A DNA stretch of 64,000 nucleotides, from assembly GCF_015352425.1 (NCBI RefSeq), contig NZ_JADKNH010000015.1:58775-122774 (forward strand), read 5' to 3'. Both the position numbers and the translations under genes were made by a program. The notes below the pieces were generated by a model that did not search any database, was not told where the DNA came from, and saw only the letters and a list, made by a program, of their open reading frames with translations. The first letter of the stretch is position 1, and each line of letters opens with the position of its first letter. This DNA is from Fusibacter ferrireducens (GTDB lineage: Bacteria; Bacillota; Clostridia; Peptostreptococcales; Acidaminobacteraceae). Shown here piece by piece: positions 36,269 through 46,151 of the stretch.

Positions 36269-37120
36269 ATGAATTTTATTATTATTTCGGGCCAGTCTGG
36301 CGCAGGGAAAAGTCAAGCCAAAAAAGTATTTGAAGATTTTGGATATTACTGCATAGACAATTTGCCACCATCTCTTATTCCAAATTTTATTGAGTTACTT
36401 GAGCAGAATTCGGAGGGCATTAACAATATCGCCCTTGTGATCGATATCCGTGGCGGCAAGTTCTTTAAAGATTTAGAAGACAATCTAAAACTCTTGACTC
36501 AAAAAAATTACGACTATCGTATTTTCTATTTTGAAGCCAATGATGAGGTTTTGATCAAGCGTTTTAAAGAGACGCGTCGAAGCCATCCACTTGATCCTTC
36601 AGCGAGGATTGAAACCTGTATTGAGCGAGAGAAGGAAATATTATCCGCACTTAAAGAAGATGCTGACTTTGTGATCAACACAGGGCATATGACGCAATCT
36701 CAACTCAAAAAAGAGATTTCGAGATTTCTTGAAATCAAAAATGAGACAGAGCAGATTGCAGTTACAGTGATGTCATTTGGATTTAAAAAAGGTGTTCCAT
36801 TGGATTCTGACTATGTGTTTGATGTTCGTTTTTTGCCAAATCCGTACTATATTGAAGAATTGCGTCCATTGACGGGAAACGATCTATCTGTGAGAGACTA
36901 TGTCATGAGCTTCCAAGAAAGCAATGATTATCTTGATCGCTTGAAGGATCTACTGGAGTACGCTGTACCCATGTTTGTGAGAGATGGCAGAAGTCAACTT
37001 GTGATTTCTGTGGGCTGTACTGGTGGGCAACATCGTTCAGTGACTTTTGCCAACGCACTCAGTGAATTCTTCAAAAATAAGGGTTATAATGTCGTCACAG
37101 TACATCGAGATGCAAAATAG
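36269..37120 (+). CDS. rapZ: RapZ/YvcJ P-loop nucleotide-binding protein
   Basis: 283 residues. Walker A ISGQSGAGKSQAKKVFED, DIRGGKFF, the ETRRSHPL basic motif and the C-terminal GCTGGQHRSVTFANAL binding site are characteristic. In Gram-negatives it regulates GlmZ sRNA; in Firmicutes (YvcJ) it binds nucleotide and affects competence. AGGAGACTCCA precedes ATG 36269. It is followed by yvcK after 24 bases, the classic order. Confidence 0.96.
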   Translation: MNFIIISGQSGAGKSQAKKVFEDFGYYCIDNLPPSLIPNFIELLEQNSEGINNIALVIDIRGGKFFKDLEDNLKLLTQKNYDYRIFYFEANDEVLIKRFKETRRSHPLDPSARIETCIEREKEILSALKEDADFVINTGHMTQSQLKKEISRFLEIKNETEQIAVTVMSFGFKKGVPLDSDYVFDVRFLPNPYYIEELRPLTGNDLSVRDYVMSFQESNDYLDRLKDLLEYAVPMFVRDGRSQLVISVGCTGGQHRSVTFANALSEFFKNKGYNVVTVHRDAK

Positions 37121-37144
37121 ATAATAATCAAAGCGAGGTAATTT

Positions 37145-38155
37145 ATGCTCAATATTGTGGCAATTGGAGGGGGCACAGGCCTATCCATAATCTTACGGGG
37201 ATTGAAGGAAATTTCCACAGCAATAACGGCAATTGTAACTGTGGCAGATGATGGTGGCGGTTCAGGTGTTTTACGTGAAGACCTTGGCATGTTGCCCCCA
37301 GGTGATGTGAGAAACTGTATTCTAGCGCTTGCCAATAAAGAACCTATTTTACAAGATTTATTTCAGTATAGATTTGAAGAAGGTCGGCTTAAGGGTCAGA
37401 ATTTTGGTAATCTCATGATTGCTGCCATGGTGGGCATTTCAGATAACTTCGAATCCGCAATTCGAAAGATTTCAGATATATTTGCAATTACAGGTGAGGT
37501 CTATCCCGTTTCTGAAGATGATCTCGTGTTATATGCAAAATTGGATGACGGGGCAACTGTGATTGGAGAGTCCAACATTCCACTTGAAGTCTTAAAAAGG
37601 GGTTCACAAATTGAAAAAATATGGATCGAGCCAAGTGACGCGTCCACAAGTGATGTGATTCTTAAACGCATTGAAGCCGCTGATGTGATCGTTTTGGGCC
37701 CTGGAAGTCTATACACGAGTATTATCCCCAATCTGCTGGTACCTGATATTGCAAGGGCCATAAATGAAACCAAAGCATCTGTATTTTATGTTGCCAATAT
37801 CATGACACAACCGGGTGAAACTGACACACTAACTGCAGGAGAACATTTAGAACTCCTATTCAAACATACGGCGCTTTCACATGTGGATTTTATGATCGCC
37901 AATTCAGGCGATATAAGCACGGATTCCATTAGACGCTACGAAAGAGAGGAAGCGACACCTGTAAGGTTTGAAGAGAGTGATAAAGCACTTCTCTCAACAC
38001 ATAATGTCACTTTGATCGAAGGCAATTTTGTGGATATTAAAAAGGGCTATATTCGGCATGATGCGCCTGCAATTGCAAAGGAGATTACAGGTTATGTGGA
38101 ACGCTCCTACAATTTAAAGAAATCCGAGTTAAACAATTTGAGTAAAACAATCTGA
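37145..38155 (+). CDS. yvcK: YvcK/gluconeogenesis factor, CofD-like
   Basis: 336 residues. CofD-superfamily protein: AIGGGTGLSIILRGLK, VADDGGGSGVLRED, PPGDVRNCILALA, GPGSLYTSIIPNLLV, and the ANIMTQPGETD site that binds UDP-sugars in homologues. It supports cell-wall synthesis and growth on gluconeogenic carbon. GAGGTAATTT precedes ATG 37145. A terminator and NUDIX gene separate it from whiA. Confidence 0.96.
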   Translation: MLNIVAIGGGTGLSIILRGLKEISTAITAIVTVADDGGGSGVLREDLGMLPPGDVRNCILALANKEPILQDLFQYRFEEGRLKGQNFGNLMIAAMVGISDNFESAIRKISDIFAITGEVYPVSEDDLVLYAKLDDGATVIGESNIPLEVLKRGSQIEKIWIEPSDASTSDVILKRIEAADVIVLGPGSLYTSIIPNLLVPDIARAINETKASVFYVANIMTQPGETDTLTAGEHLELLFKHTALSHVDFMIANSGDISTDSIRRYEREEATPVRFEESDKALLSTHNVTLIEGNFVDIKKGYIRHDAPAIAKEITGYVERSYNLKKSELNNLSKTI

Positions 38156-38245
38156 ACAGAGCAATCTGAGGGCTTAGGCAGTTATAATGCGCTTGATATA
38201 CAGTGTGATTTACAACGAATTTTGAATCGATTGTTATGATTTATC

Positions 38246-38287
38246 AAAATGGGCAGTACTACTTTTGTGGTGATTGGCCCATTTTTC
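38246..38287 (+). terminator. Terminator between yvcK and the NUDIX gene
   Basis: AAAATGGGC pairs with GCCCATTTTT, with partial inner pairing; tract TTTTTCTTTT follows. A -10-like TATACT is at 38305-38310, so the NUDIX-whiA unit probably has its own promoter. Confidence 0.6.
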
Positions 38288-38328
38288 TTTTGGGGGCTTT
38301 ATGATATACTAGAGGGTGAGAAAACGCG

Positions 38329-38766
38329 ATGGAAGGTGATTGGGTGAAGAAGGTTTTTAGCGCAGGAGGCGTTGTTTTTTTAAAGAATAGTATTTTAATG
38401 CTTCAAAAAATAAATGGGGATTGGGTACTCCCAAAGGGTAAAATTGAAGAAAATGAAACCAGAGAAGAAACAGCCATGAGAGAAGTGCGTGAAGAAGCGA
38501 GTATCAAGACACAAATCATATGCCCAATAGGGGAAACTTCATATAGATTTAAAAATTATTGGTCTAATAATCATGTTATCGAAAAAAATGTCGTGTGGTA
38601 TCTTATGAAGGCTTTGAACTCAACACCACATCCTCAAAGAGAAGAAGGATTTATCGATTCAAAATTTATACATGTCAATAACGTTGTGCAACTTGCAAAA
38701 TATGATGACGAACGCGATATTTTGACAAAGGCACTTGAAATTATACAATCTATGGAAGGTGCGTAA
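38329..38766 (+). CDS. NUDIX hydrolase
   Basis: 145 residues. The NUDIX box is intact (KGKIEENETREETAMREV...REEA, residues ~41-62). Substrate unknown; may hydrolyse nucleoside diphosphate derivatives. GTG 38344 with AAGGTG upstream is an alternative start and would shorten the product by five residues. Its stop overlaps the whiA start (TAATG). In Bacillus the NUDIX gene (yvcI) heads the yvcIJKL cluster; here it sits between yvcK and whiA. Confidence 0.88.
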   Translation: MEGDWVKKVFSAGGVVFLKNSILMLQKINGDWVLPKGKIEENETREETAMREVREEASIKTQIICPIGETSYRFKNYWSNNHVIEKNVVWYLMKALNSTPHPQREEGFIDSKFIHVNNVVQLAKYDDERDILTKALEIIQSMEGA

Positions 38767-39719
38767 TGTCATTTTCATCTAAATCAAAAAACGAACTTGC
38801 TAGAATAAGAACAGAGGGTAAATGCTGCAATCGTGCAGAATTATCTGGTATTATTAGGGTAAGTGGTGCACTGGAACTTGGTGGATTTCAAAAAATGAAT
38901 TTGAGAATAACGACTGAAAATCCGGCAGTGGCACGACTTATTTTTATATTGCTTAAAAAGACATATCAAATTCATACTGAAGTCATTATGAAGGAAAATA
39001 AAATTCTCAACAAACATCACTTATATGAAATTTTTATTGAAAAGGCAAATGATATTTTACTGGATCTAGAGATTTTAAACTTATCTGAAGGCAGCATGGT
39101 GATCAATGATGATATGCCCAATGCGCTCTTGAAAAAGAGTTGTTGTAAGAAAGCGTATCTCAGAGGCATCTATCTTGGCGGCGGCTCATTGAGTGCACCT
39201 GAAAAGAGTTACCATTTAGAGCTGATTACGCATAATGATTTTTATGCCAATCGATTGGTGACCTTTATAAATACACATTTTGACTTGACTGCAAAGGTGA
39301 CGCCGCGAAAGAAAAATTATATCGTCTATGTCAAAGAGAGCGAGAAGATTGTCGATTTTTTAAATATCATTGGAGCGCACCATACTTTACTGGAATATGA
39401 GAATGTCAGAATTATCAAGCAAATGCGGAACAATGTCAACCGTGTGGTGAATTGTGAAACAGCGAATATGAATAAGACGGTTGAAGCCGCCTATGAACAA
39501 ATGAGTCAAATTCATTATTTAGAGGCCACAGTTGGCATAGAGAGCTTGCCTGAAAAATTACAAGAAGTTGCCTATTTGCGTATGGACAATCCAGAGGCAT
39601 CGCTCAAGGAACTCTCTGAATTGATGAACCCACCAGTGGGCAAATCTGGTGTGAATCATCGACTGAAAAAAATCATGAAAATTGCAACGGACTTGCAGCT
39701 TAAAGGTGGGAAAATATGA
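38766..39719 (+). CDS. whiA: WhiA, DNA-binding protein
   Basis: 317 residues. Two degenerate LAGLIDADG-type halves (ARIRTEGKCCNRAELSGIIR, SCCKKAYLRGIYLGGGSL) and a C-terminal HTH (EASLKELSELMNPPVGKSGVNHR). Involved in cell division and chromosome segregation in Firmicutes, and in sporulation septation in actinobacteria. Starts in the NUDIX stop and ends in a four-base ATGA overlap with the lipoprotein gene. Confidence 0.96.
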   Translation: MSFSSKSKNELARIRTEGKCCNRAELSGIIRVSGALELGGFQKMNLRITTENPAVARLIFILLKKTYQIHTEVIMKENKILNKHHLYEIFIEKANDILLDLEILNLSEGSMVINDDMPNALLKKSCCKKAYLRGIYLGGGSLSAPEKSYHLELITHNDFYANRLVTFINTHFDLTAKVTPRKKNYIVYVKESEKIVDFLNIIGAHHTLLEYENVRIIKQMRNNVNRVVNCETANMNKTVEAAYEQMSQIHYLEATVGIESLPEKLQEVAYLRMDNPEASLKELSELMNPPVGKSGVNHRLKKIMKIATDLQLKGGKI

Positions 39720-40975
39720 AAAAAACAATGATTTTGATGCTTTGTATGTTCTTGGTTTTGATGGTCACTGCTTGCTCACAGGAGAGTCCTCTTGGTAAGA
39801 GCAATGATCCAGCAGTTAAAAATTGGGAACTTGTAAAAGAAAGCGGTATGAGTTCAACGGTGACTTTGTGTGTGAACAGTGCAAATGAGGCGGAACTGGA
39901 ATGGCTTAAAGATGATTTTGCAGATTATTTAAAGTTAACCTACAATATAGAACTTAAAATTATAGAACAATCTCAGGAAAAGACGTTTGAAAATTTAAAG
40001 AGCGATCAGAAAAATGAGATTCAAATGGGACAGTATGACCTCATTCTATTTGATGATACAGGCTTTAAAGACGCCATGGATGCAGGCTATTTGTTTGGTC
40101 CCTTTGCGAACGAGTTGCCAAACGTAAAACTTTATTTAAACCCATACGATATTGAAGTCAGATATGATGAGGGCATTGAAGTGGCACAATACGAAGTGCC
40201 CATTGGCAGAAGTCAACTCTCTTTCATTTTTAATGAAGATTATTTTTATGAAGTGCCAGAGACTTATGAGGGCCTTTTTGAACTGATTAAAACCTTTCAA
40301 GGCAAGTTCATCTATCCTGATCCTAGACTTTCTCCAGAGGGAGAAGCTTTCGTCGTCGGTTATTTATCTAGAGCTCTTGACTTTGAAAAGTTAAATGAAA
40401 AACTCTATTCTGAAGCGGAGTTGTATGAGCTTATAAAGCCATCACTTGAAACTTTGGCGGCGATTAAACCAGATCTCTACATGGCAGGACAGATTTATCC
40501 AAAATCGATTGCTGAGATAGATCAATTATTTTTTAATGAAGATCTTATTTTCTCCATGAGTATGGACTATTATCATGCGACGGACATGCTGAAGGCATAT
40601 GAATATCCTGAATCGGCAGATGTGTTCGCAATGAATGAAGGGACTACTGGTCCTGTCTCACACATGGCAATCCTTTTTAACTCTAGTAATAAATCTGGTG
40701 CAATGGTGGTCATAAATGCCATGTTGTCCCCTGAAATGCAAGCTTCGAAATACGATACGCGAAAGTGGCGACAACTTCCAATTTATGATCCAAGTTATGT
40801 GCCATCAGAAGCATTGGCGGAGATCAAAAAAGTAAAACTTAAAACCTCAGCACTTAAACAAGATGAAATACTCATGTATCGCATTCCGGAGCTGAGCCCA
40901 TATTATAAAAATTTGATGATTAAGTTGTGGGAGACACACGTGCTTTTAGAAACCTCTGAGGAGGCAGCCCAATAA
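39716..40975 (+). CDS. Solute-binding lipoprotein
   Basis: 419 residues. Signal peptide with lipobox VTAC (Cys 20), so membrane-anchored outside. The rest resembles family-1 ABC extracellular solute-binding proteins (YDLILFDDTGFKDAM, VPIGRSQLSFIFNEDYF). No permease or ATPase gene is adjacent, so the partner transporter, if any, is elsewhere. Ligand unknown, probably a carbohydrate. Co-translated with whiA through ATGA; AAAGGTGGG precedes it. Confidence 0.82.
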   Translation: MKKTMILMLCMFLVLMVTACSQESPLGKSNDPAVKNWELVKESGMSSTVTLCVNSANEAELEWLKDDFADYLKLTYNIELKIIEQSQEKTFENLKSDQKNEIQMGQYDLILFDDTGFKDAMDAGYLFGPFANELPNVKLYLNPYDIEVRYDEGIEVAQYEVPIGRSQLSFIFNEDYFYEVPETYEGLFELIKTFQGKFIYPDPRLSPEGEAFVVGYLSRALDFEKLNEKLYSEAELYELIKPSLETLAAIKPDLYMAGQIYPKSIAEIDQLFFNEDLIFSMSMDYYHATDMLKAYEYPESADVFAMNEGTTGPVSHMAILFNSSNKSGAMVVINAMLSPEMQASKYDTRKWRQLPIYDPSYVPSEALAEIKKVKLKTSALKQDEILMYRIPELSPYYKNLMIKLWETHVLLETSEEAAQ

Positions 40976-41058
40976 GATCGCTATGATTGCGCAGTATTGC
41001 TGTGATGGCAGAGGCTTACAACTTCAAATGAGCACTCAAGAAAGGGGCGCAAACAGTT

Positions 41059-44000
41059 TTGCAAACTGAATTTTCCTTGAAAAAAACAGATTTTGTGCAT
41101 TTGCATCTGCATACTGAATATAGCCTACTAGATGGTTTTACCAGAATTGACCGTCTGTTTGAAAAAGTAAAGGCTATGGGTATGTCATCCGTTGCGATCA
41201 CAGATCATGGCGTCATGTTTGGCGTGGTGGATTTTTATAAAGCAGCCGTGAAACAGGGTATAAAACCCATCATTGGATGCGAAGTTTACACAGCGGCAAG
41301 ATCTAGGTTTGATCGAGATCCGACGCTGGACAAAAATGCAGGGCACTTAATTTTATTGGCTAAAAATGAGATGGGATATAAAAATCTGATTAAGCTGGTC
41401 TCGGCGGGATTTACAGAGGGTTTTTATTATAAGCCAAGAATTGATTATGATCTACTCTCTGAATATTCAGAAGGACTCGTTTGTCTTTCGGCATGCCTTG
41501 GTGGTGATGTTCAACGATTGATTCTTGAAGGCAATCCACAAGGGGCTCAGGCAATGGCGGTTAAATTGCAAGCCATCTTTGATGCAGGGGACTTTTATTT
41601 AGAGCTTCAAGACCATCAGATGAAGGAACAGAAAATGGTCAATAGGCAACTTGTATTGATCAGTGAAGCCACAGGCATTCCTCTTGTTGCAACCAATGAC
41701 GTGCACTATCTTGAAAAAGAAGATGAAGCGGTTCATGATATCTTACTCTGTATTCAGACTGGAAAAACCATGAGTGATACAGATCGAATGCGATTTCCAA
41801 CCAAAGAGTTTTATTTAAAATCACCAGAGGAGATGGCCTCGCTTTTTAAATCAAGACCGGACGCCATTGAGAATACTGTTAAAATCGCTGAAAAATGTCA
41901 CTTTGATTTCGATTTTACCAAAACACATTTGCCAGAGTTTTCTCTAGAGGCCCAGGACCCGAAAGCATATTTGAGGGCACTGTGTTTTGAAGGTCTCTAT
42001 AGGAAATATGATGTGGAACCGTCACATCTAGAACGACTTGAGTACGAACTTTCAATTATAGATCAAATGGGTTACAACGATTATTTTTTGATTGTTTGGG
42101 ATTTTATAAAATATGCAAAAGATCATGAGATCAGAGTTGGCCCCGGGCGTGGCAGTTGTGGCGGCAGCATCGTGGCATATGCACTGGATATAACCGAAGT
42201 TGATCCGATTAAATACGACCTGATCTTTGAAAGATTTCTGAATCCTGAACGCGTGACGATGCCCGATATCGATATCGATTTTGAAGACGACAGGCGCGGC
42301 GAAGTGATTGATTATGTCATCAGAAAGTATGGTAAAGATCATGTGGCCCAGATTATTACGTTTGGAACCATGGCGGCAAGAGCTGCTGTAAGAGATGTTG
42401 GCCGCGTTATGAATCTACCCTATCAAGATGTGGATCGAATTGCCAAGGAGATTCCAATGGAACTTGGCATGACACTGGAAAAAGCTTTAATTGTAAATCC
42501 TAAGTTAAAACAAATTTACGATGAAGACCCAGAAGCGCATCAACTACTAGAGGCGGCACTTAAACTTCAAGGGGTTCCAAGACATGCCTCAACACATGCT
42601 GCAGGTGTTGTGATTTCAAAGAATACAGTGGATGATTATGTACCGCTTTACATGCAAGATGATAGCATCACAACACAGTATAACATGGTTTTACTTGAAG
42701 ATTTGGGAATGTTAAAAATGGACTTTTTAGGTCTAAGGACATTGACAGTTATCAAAAATGCATTACAATTAATTGAGGAGACTGAAAATTTAAAATTAGA
42801 TTTAGATCAAATTCCATATGATGATCCGCTCACTTATGAGTTGATCAGTAAAGGTGATACCCTGGGGGTTTTTCAGCTGGAATCTGCTGGCTGTAGAAAG
42901 TTTATGCGTGAATTAAAACCATCAGGGTTTGAAGATATCATTGCTGGGATATCTTTATATCGACCGGGACCGATGGACTCCATCCCCCTCTATATAAAGA
43001 ACAAAAACAATCCCAACGAAATTACATTTAAGCATCCAAAACTTGCGTCAATCCTTGGTGTCACTTATGGTTGCCTTGTTTATCAAGAACAGGTTATGCA
43101 GATTGTAAGAGAACTGGGAGGCTATAGTTTTGGGCGAAGTGATATTGTAAGACGTGCCATGAGTAAGAAAAAAATGGATGTGATGCAAAGAGAACGCGCC
43201 TATTTCAAACACGGTAAAAAATCAGATTCCGGAGAAATTGAACTGGTGGGCTGTATTGAAAATGGCGTATCGGAGGCAGTAGCCGATGAAATCTTTGACG
43301 ATATGATTGATTTTGCCAAATATGCCTTTAATAAATCTCACGCGGCAGGGTATGCCATTGTGGCCTATCAAACTGCTTATCTCAAAGCTCATTATCCAGT
43401 TGCCTATATGGCAGCGCTTATGACCAGTGTCATGGGCAGTCAATCTAAAATTGCACTTTATATGCAGGATTGTAAAGAGCTTGGCATCAAACTTCTGCCA
43501 CCTTGTGTGAATAAAAGCTTTGTGGGCTTTTCTGTGGAAGGCAAAAACATCAGATATGGCTTGAATGCTGTTAAAAATGTAGGCAGAGGCATCATAGAAG
43601 CCATTATTCGAAGTAGAGAAAAGAAGCCCTTTAAAGACTTTTTAGATTTCTGCGAATCAATTGAACCTTCCGAGCTCAATAAAAAAGCCGTGGAGAGTTT
43701 GATCAAAGCAGGTGCATTTGATGCATTTGGTGCTTATAGGTCTCAATTACTGGGTATTTTTGAAAAGACAGTGGATGGTGTACATTCGCTTAAGCGTAGA
43801 GGTGCTGAAGGACAGCTGTCTATTTTCAGCTTGGATGCAATGGCCAACTCATCGGAGCATTTGGGCAACAAGCTTCCGATTATCCCAGAATTAAGATTTG
43901 AGACACTTTTGCAATTTGAAAAGGAAATGTTGGGTATATACTTAACTGGACATCCTCTTGATCCCTATAAAGATCAGCTGAAAGCAATCTCGAGTTTTAA

Positions 44001-44604
44001 TTTATCGGAACTCAAGTCTTCTTTTGAAGAGGACGAGACACCGCTGGTTAAAGATGGCGATATGGTAGTCATCAGCGGTATGATCGTTGCAAAACTCGAA
44101 AAGATAACCAGAAACAATCAAAATATGGCGTTCATCACTGTGGAAGATTTATTCGACCAAATTGAGGTCATTGTATTTCCTAAGACTTATTCTGCCAGTG
44201 AAACGCTTCTTCATAAAGATTCGATCATTTCCGTAAGGGGGCGTATCAATGTAAAAGAGGATGAACCTCCAAAATTGATAGCAGATCGAATTACCGCTGT
44301 GAAAGCAGTCACAGCAAAAGCAGTGAATCCAGCATCTCCTCTAAAAAAAGATGGTGGCAGTGTGGAGGATTCATCTGTTCTGTTCATACGTTTTGAAGTT
44401 TTGGATGAATCATTAATGAATGAGGTTTCCAAAGTTTTGAAACGCTACTCGAGACAGCGGTCAGAGGGTAAACCTTCTGACGTTATCTACTATATATCAA
44501 CGATTAAAAAGAAACTTAAGGTTAATGGTCAAGTTGTGGTGACTAAGGATCTTGTGGATCACGTTGAACAAATTGTGGGAAAGAACAATGTTGTACATCA
44601 ATAA
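41059..44604 (+). CDS. dnaE: DNA polymerase III alpha subunit, DnaE type
   Basis: 1181 residues. Replicative or error-prone polymerase. Order: PHP domain (HLHLHTEYSLLDG, AITDHGVMFG), Pol III palm with catalytic aspartates (GPGRGSCGGSIVAYAL, PDIDIDFEDDRR), THAAGVV, finger and beta-binding regions, helix-hairpin-helix and an OB domain near residues ~1010-1090. The start is a TTG at 41059 with AAGGGG upstream; a TTG six codons later is an alternative. Firmicutes also have PolC, so this would be the DnaE3/DnaE1-like partner. Confidence 0.96.
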   Translation: MQTEFSLKKTDFVHLHLHTEYSLLDGFTRIDRLFEKVKAMGMSSVAITDHGVMFGVVDFYKAAVKQGIKPIIGCEVYTAARSRFDRDPTLDKNAGHLILLAKNEMGYKNLIKLVSAGFTEGFYYKPRIDYDLLSEYSEGLVCLSACLGGDVQRLILEGNPQGAQAMAVKLQAIFDAGDFYLELQDHQMKEQKMVNRQLVLISEATGIPLVATNDVHYLEKEDEAVHDILLCIQTGKTMSDTDRMRFPTKEFYLKSPEEMASLFKSRPDAIENTVKIAEKCHFDFDFTKTHLPEFSLEAQDPKAYLRALCFEGLYRKYDVEPSHLERLEYELSIIDQMGYNDYFLIVWDFIKYAKDHEIRVGPGRGSCGGSIVAYALDITEVDPIKYDLIFERFLNPERVTMPDIDIDFEDDRRGEVIDYVIRKYGKDHVAQIITFGTMAARAAVRDVGRVMNLPYQDVDRIAKEIPMELGMTLEKALIVNPKLKQIYDEDPEAHQLLEAALKLQGVPRHASTHAAGVVISKNTVDDYVPLYMQDDSITTQYNMVLLEDLGMLKMDFLGLRTLTVIKNALQLIEETENLKLDLDQIPYDDPLTYELISKGDTLGVFQLESAGCRKFMRELKPSGFEDIIAGISLYRPGPMDSIPLYIKNKNNPNEITFKHPKLASILGVTYGCLVYQEQVMQIVRELGGYSFGRSDIVRRAMSKKKMDVMQRERAYFKHGKKSDSGEIELVGCIENGVSEAVADEIFDDMIDFAKYAFNKSHAAGYAIVAYQTAYLKAHYPVAYMAALMTSVMGSQSKIALYMQDCKELGIKLLPPCVNKSFVGFSVEGKNIRYGLNAVKNVGRGIIEAIIRSREKKPFKDFLDFCESIEPSELNKKAVESLIKAGAFDAFGAYRSQLLGIFEKTVDGVHSLKRRGAEGQLSIFSLDAMANSSEHLGNKLPIIPELRFETLLQFEKEMLGIYLTGHPLDPYKDQLKAISSFNLSELKSSFEEDETPLVKDGDMVVISGMIVAKLEKITRNNQNMAFITVEDLFDQIEVIVFPKTYSASETLLHKDSIISVRGRINVKEDEPPKLIADRITAVKAVTAKAVNPASPLKKDGGSVEDSSVLFIRFEVLDESLMNEVSKVLKRYSRQRSEGKPSDVIYYISTIKKKLKVNGQVVVTKDLVDHVEQIVGKNNVVHQ

Positions 44605-45600
<996 letters not shown>

Positions 45601-45603
<3 letters not shown>

Positions 45604-45694
45604 CCCTTTAGTAATATGCGCGCCCCGCGCACATATTACAATTCAGTGATGGCGTACCATCACTGAATGCAAGTCTCTGACTTGCAAAGGGTTA
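45601..45694. repeat. Cloverleaf-like palindrome cluster overlapping the pfkA stop
   Basis: TAACCCTTT (45601-45609) is complementary to AAAGGGTTA (45686-45694) and encloses three hairpins: 45611-45639 (8 bp + 4 bp), 45642-45667 (perfect 11 bp, CGTA loop) and 45669-45685 (GCAAGTC/GACTTGC). The result is a four-way-junction-like fold of 94 bases. The last hairpin is also the seed of the following tandem repeat. Confidence 0.7.
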
Positions 45695-46040
45695 CGAGGG
45701 TAGCAAAGCGGACCGAGTAAATGTCTTGAACTTATGCAAGTCTTCGACTTGCAAAGGGTTACGAGGGTAGCAAAGCGGATCGAGTAAATGTCATGAACTT
45801 ATGCAAGTCTTCGACTTGCAAAGGGTTACGAGGGTAGCAAAGCGTACCGAGTAAATGTCTTGAACTTATGCAAGTCTCCGACTTGCAAAGGGTTACGAGG
45901 GTAGCAAAGCGTACCGAGTAAATGTCATGAACTTATGCAAGTCTTCAACTTGCAAAGGGTTACGAGGGTAGAAAAGCGGACCGAGTAATATTTTGATTTA
46001 CAAGATCTTGCGAGGCAGCGCAGCGTACCGAGTAATATTT
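45667..46040. repeat. 67-bp tandem repeat array
   Basis: Copies begin at 45667, 45734, 45801, 45868 and 45935, exactly 67 bases apart, with a degraded sixth around 46002-46040. Each unit holds the hairpin GCAAGTC-NNN-GACTTGC, then AAAGGGTTACGAGGGTAGCAA, AGCG, ACCGAGTAA and a linker. Copies differ at a few positions (GGACC/TACC, TTC/TCC loop). No coding potential; not CRISPR, since units are contiguous and without unique spacers. Confidence 0.9.
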
Positions 46041-46151
46041 TAAAGACGAGATTTGATGAAATTGCAAAACAATTTCTTCATATAGAAATTATGTTTAATA
46101 GGGTAGAAATCATATGTGTGTGAATTTATAAGTTATTTTTAGGAGGATATT

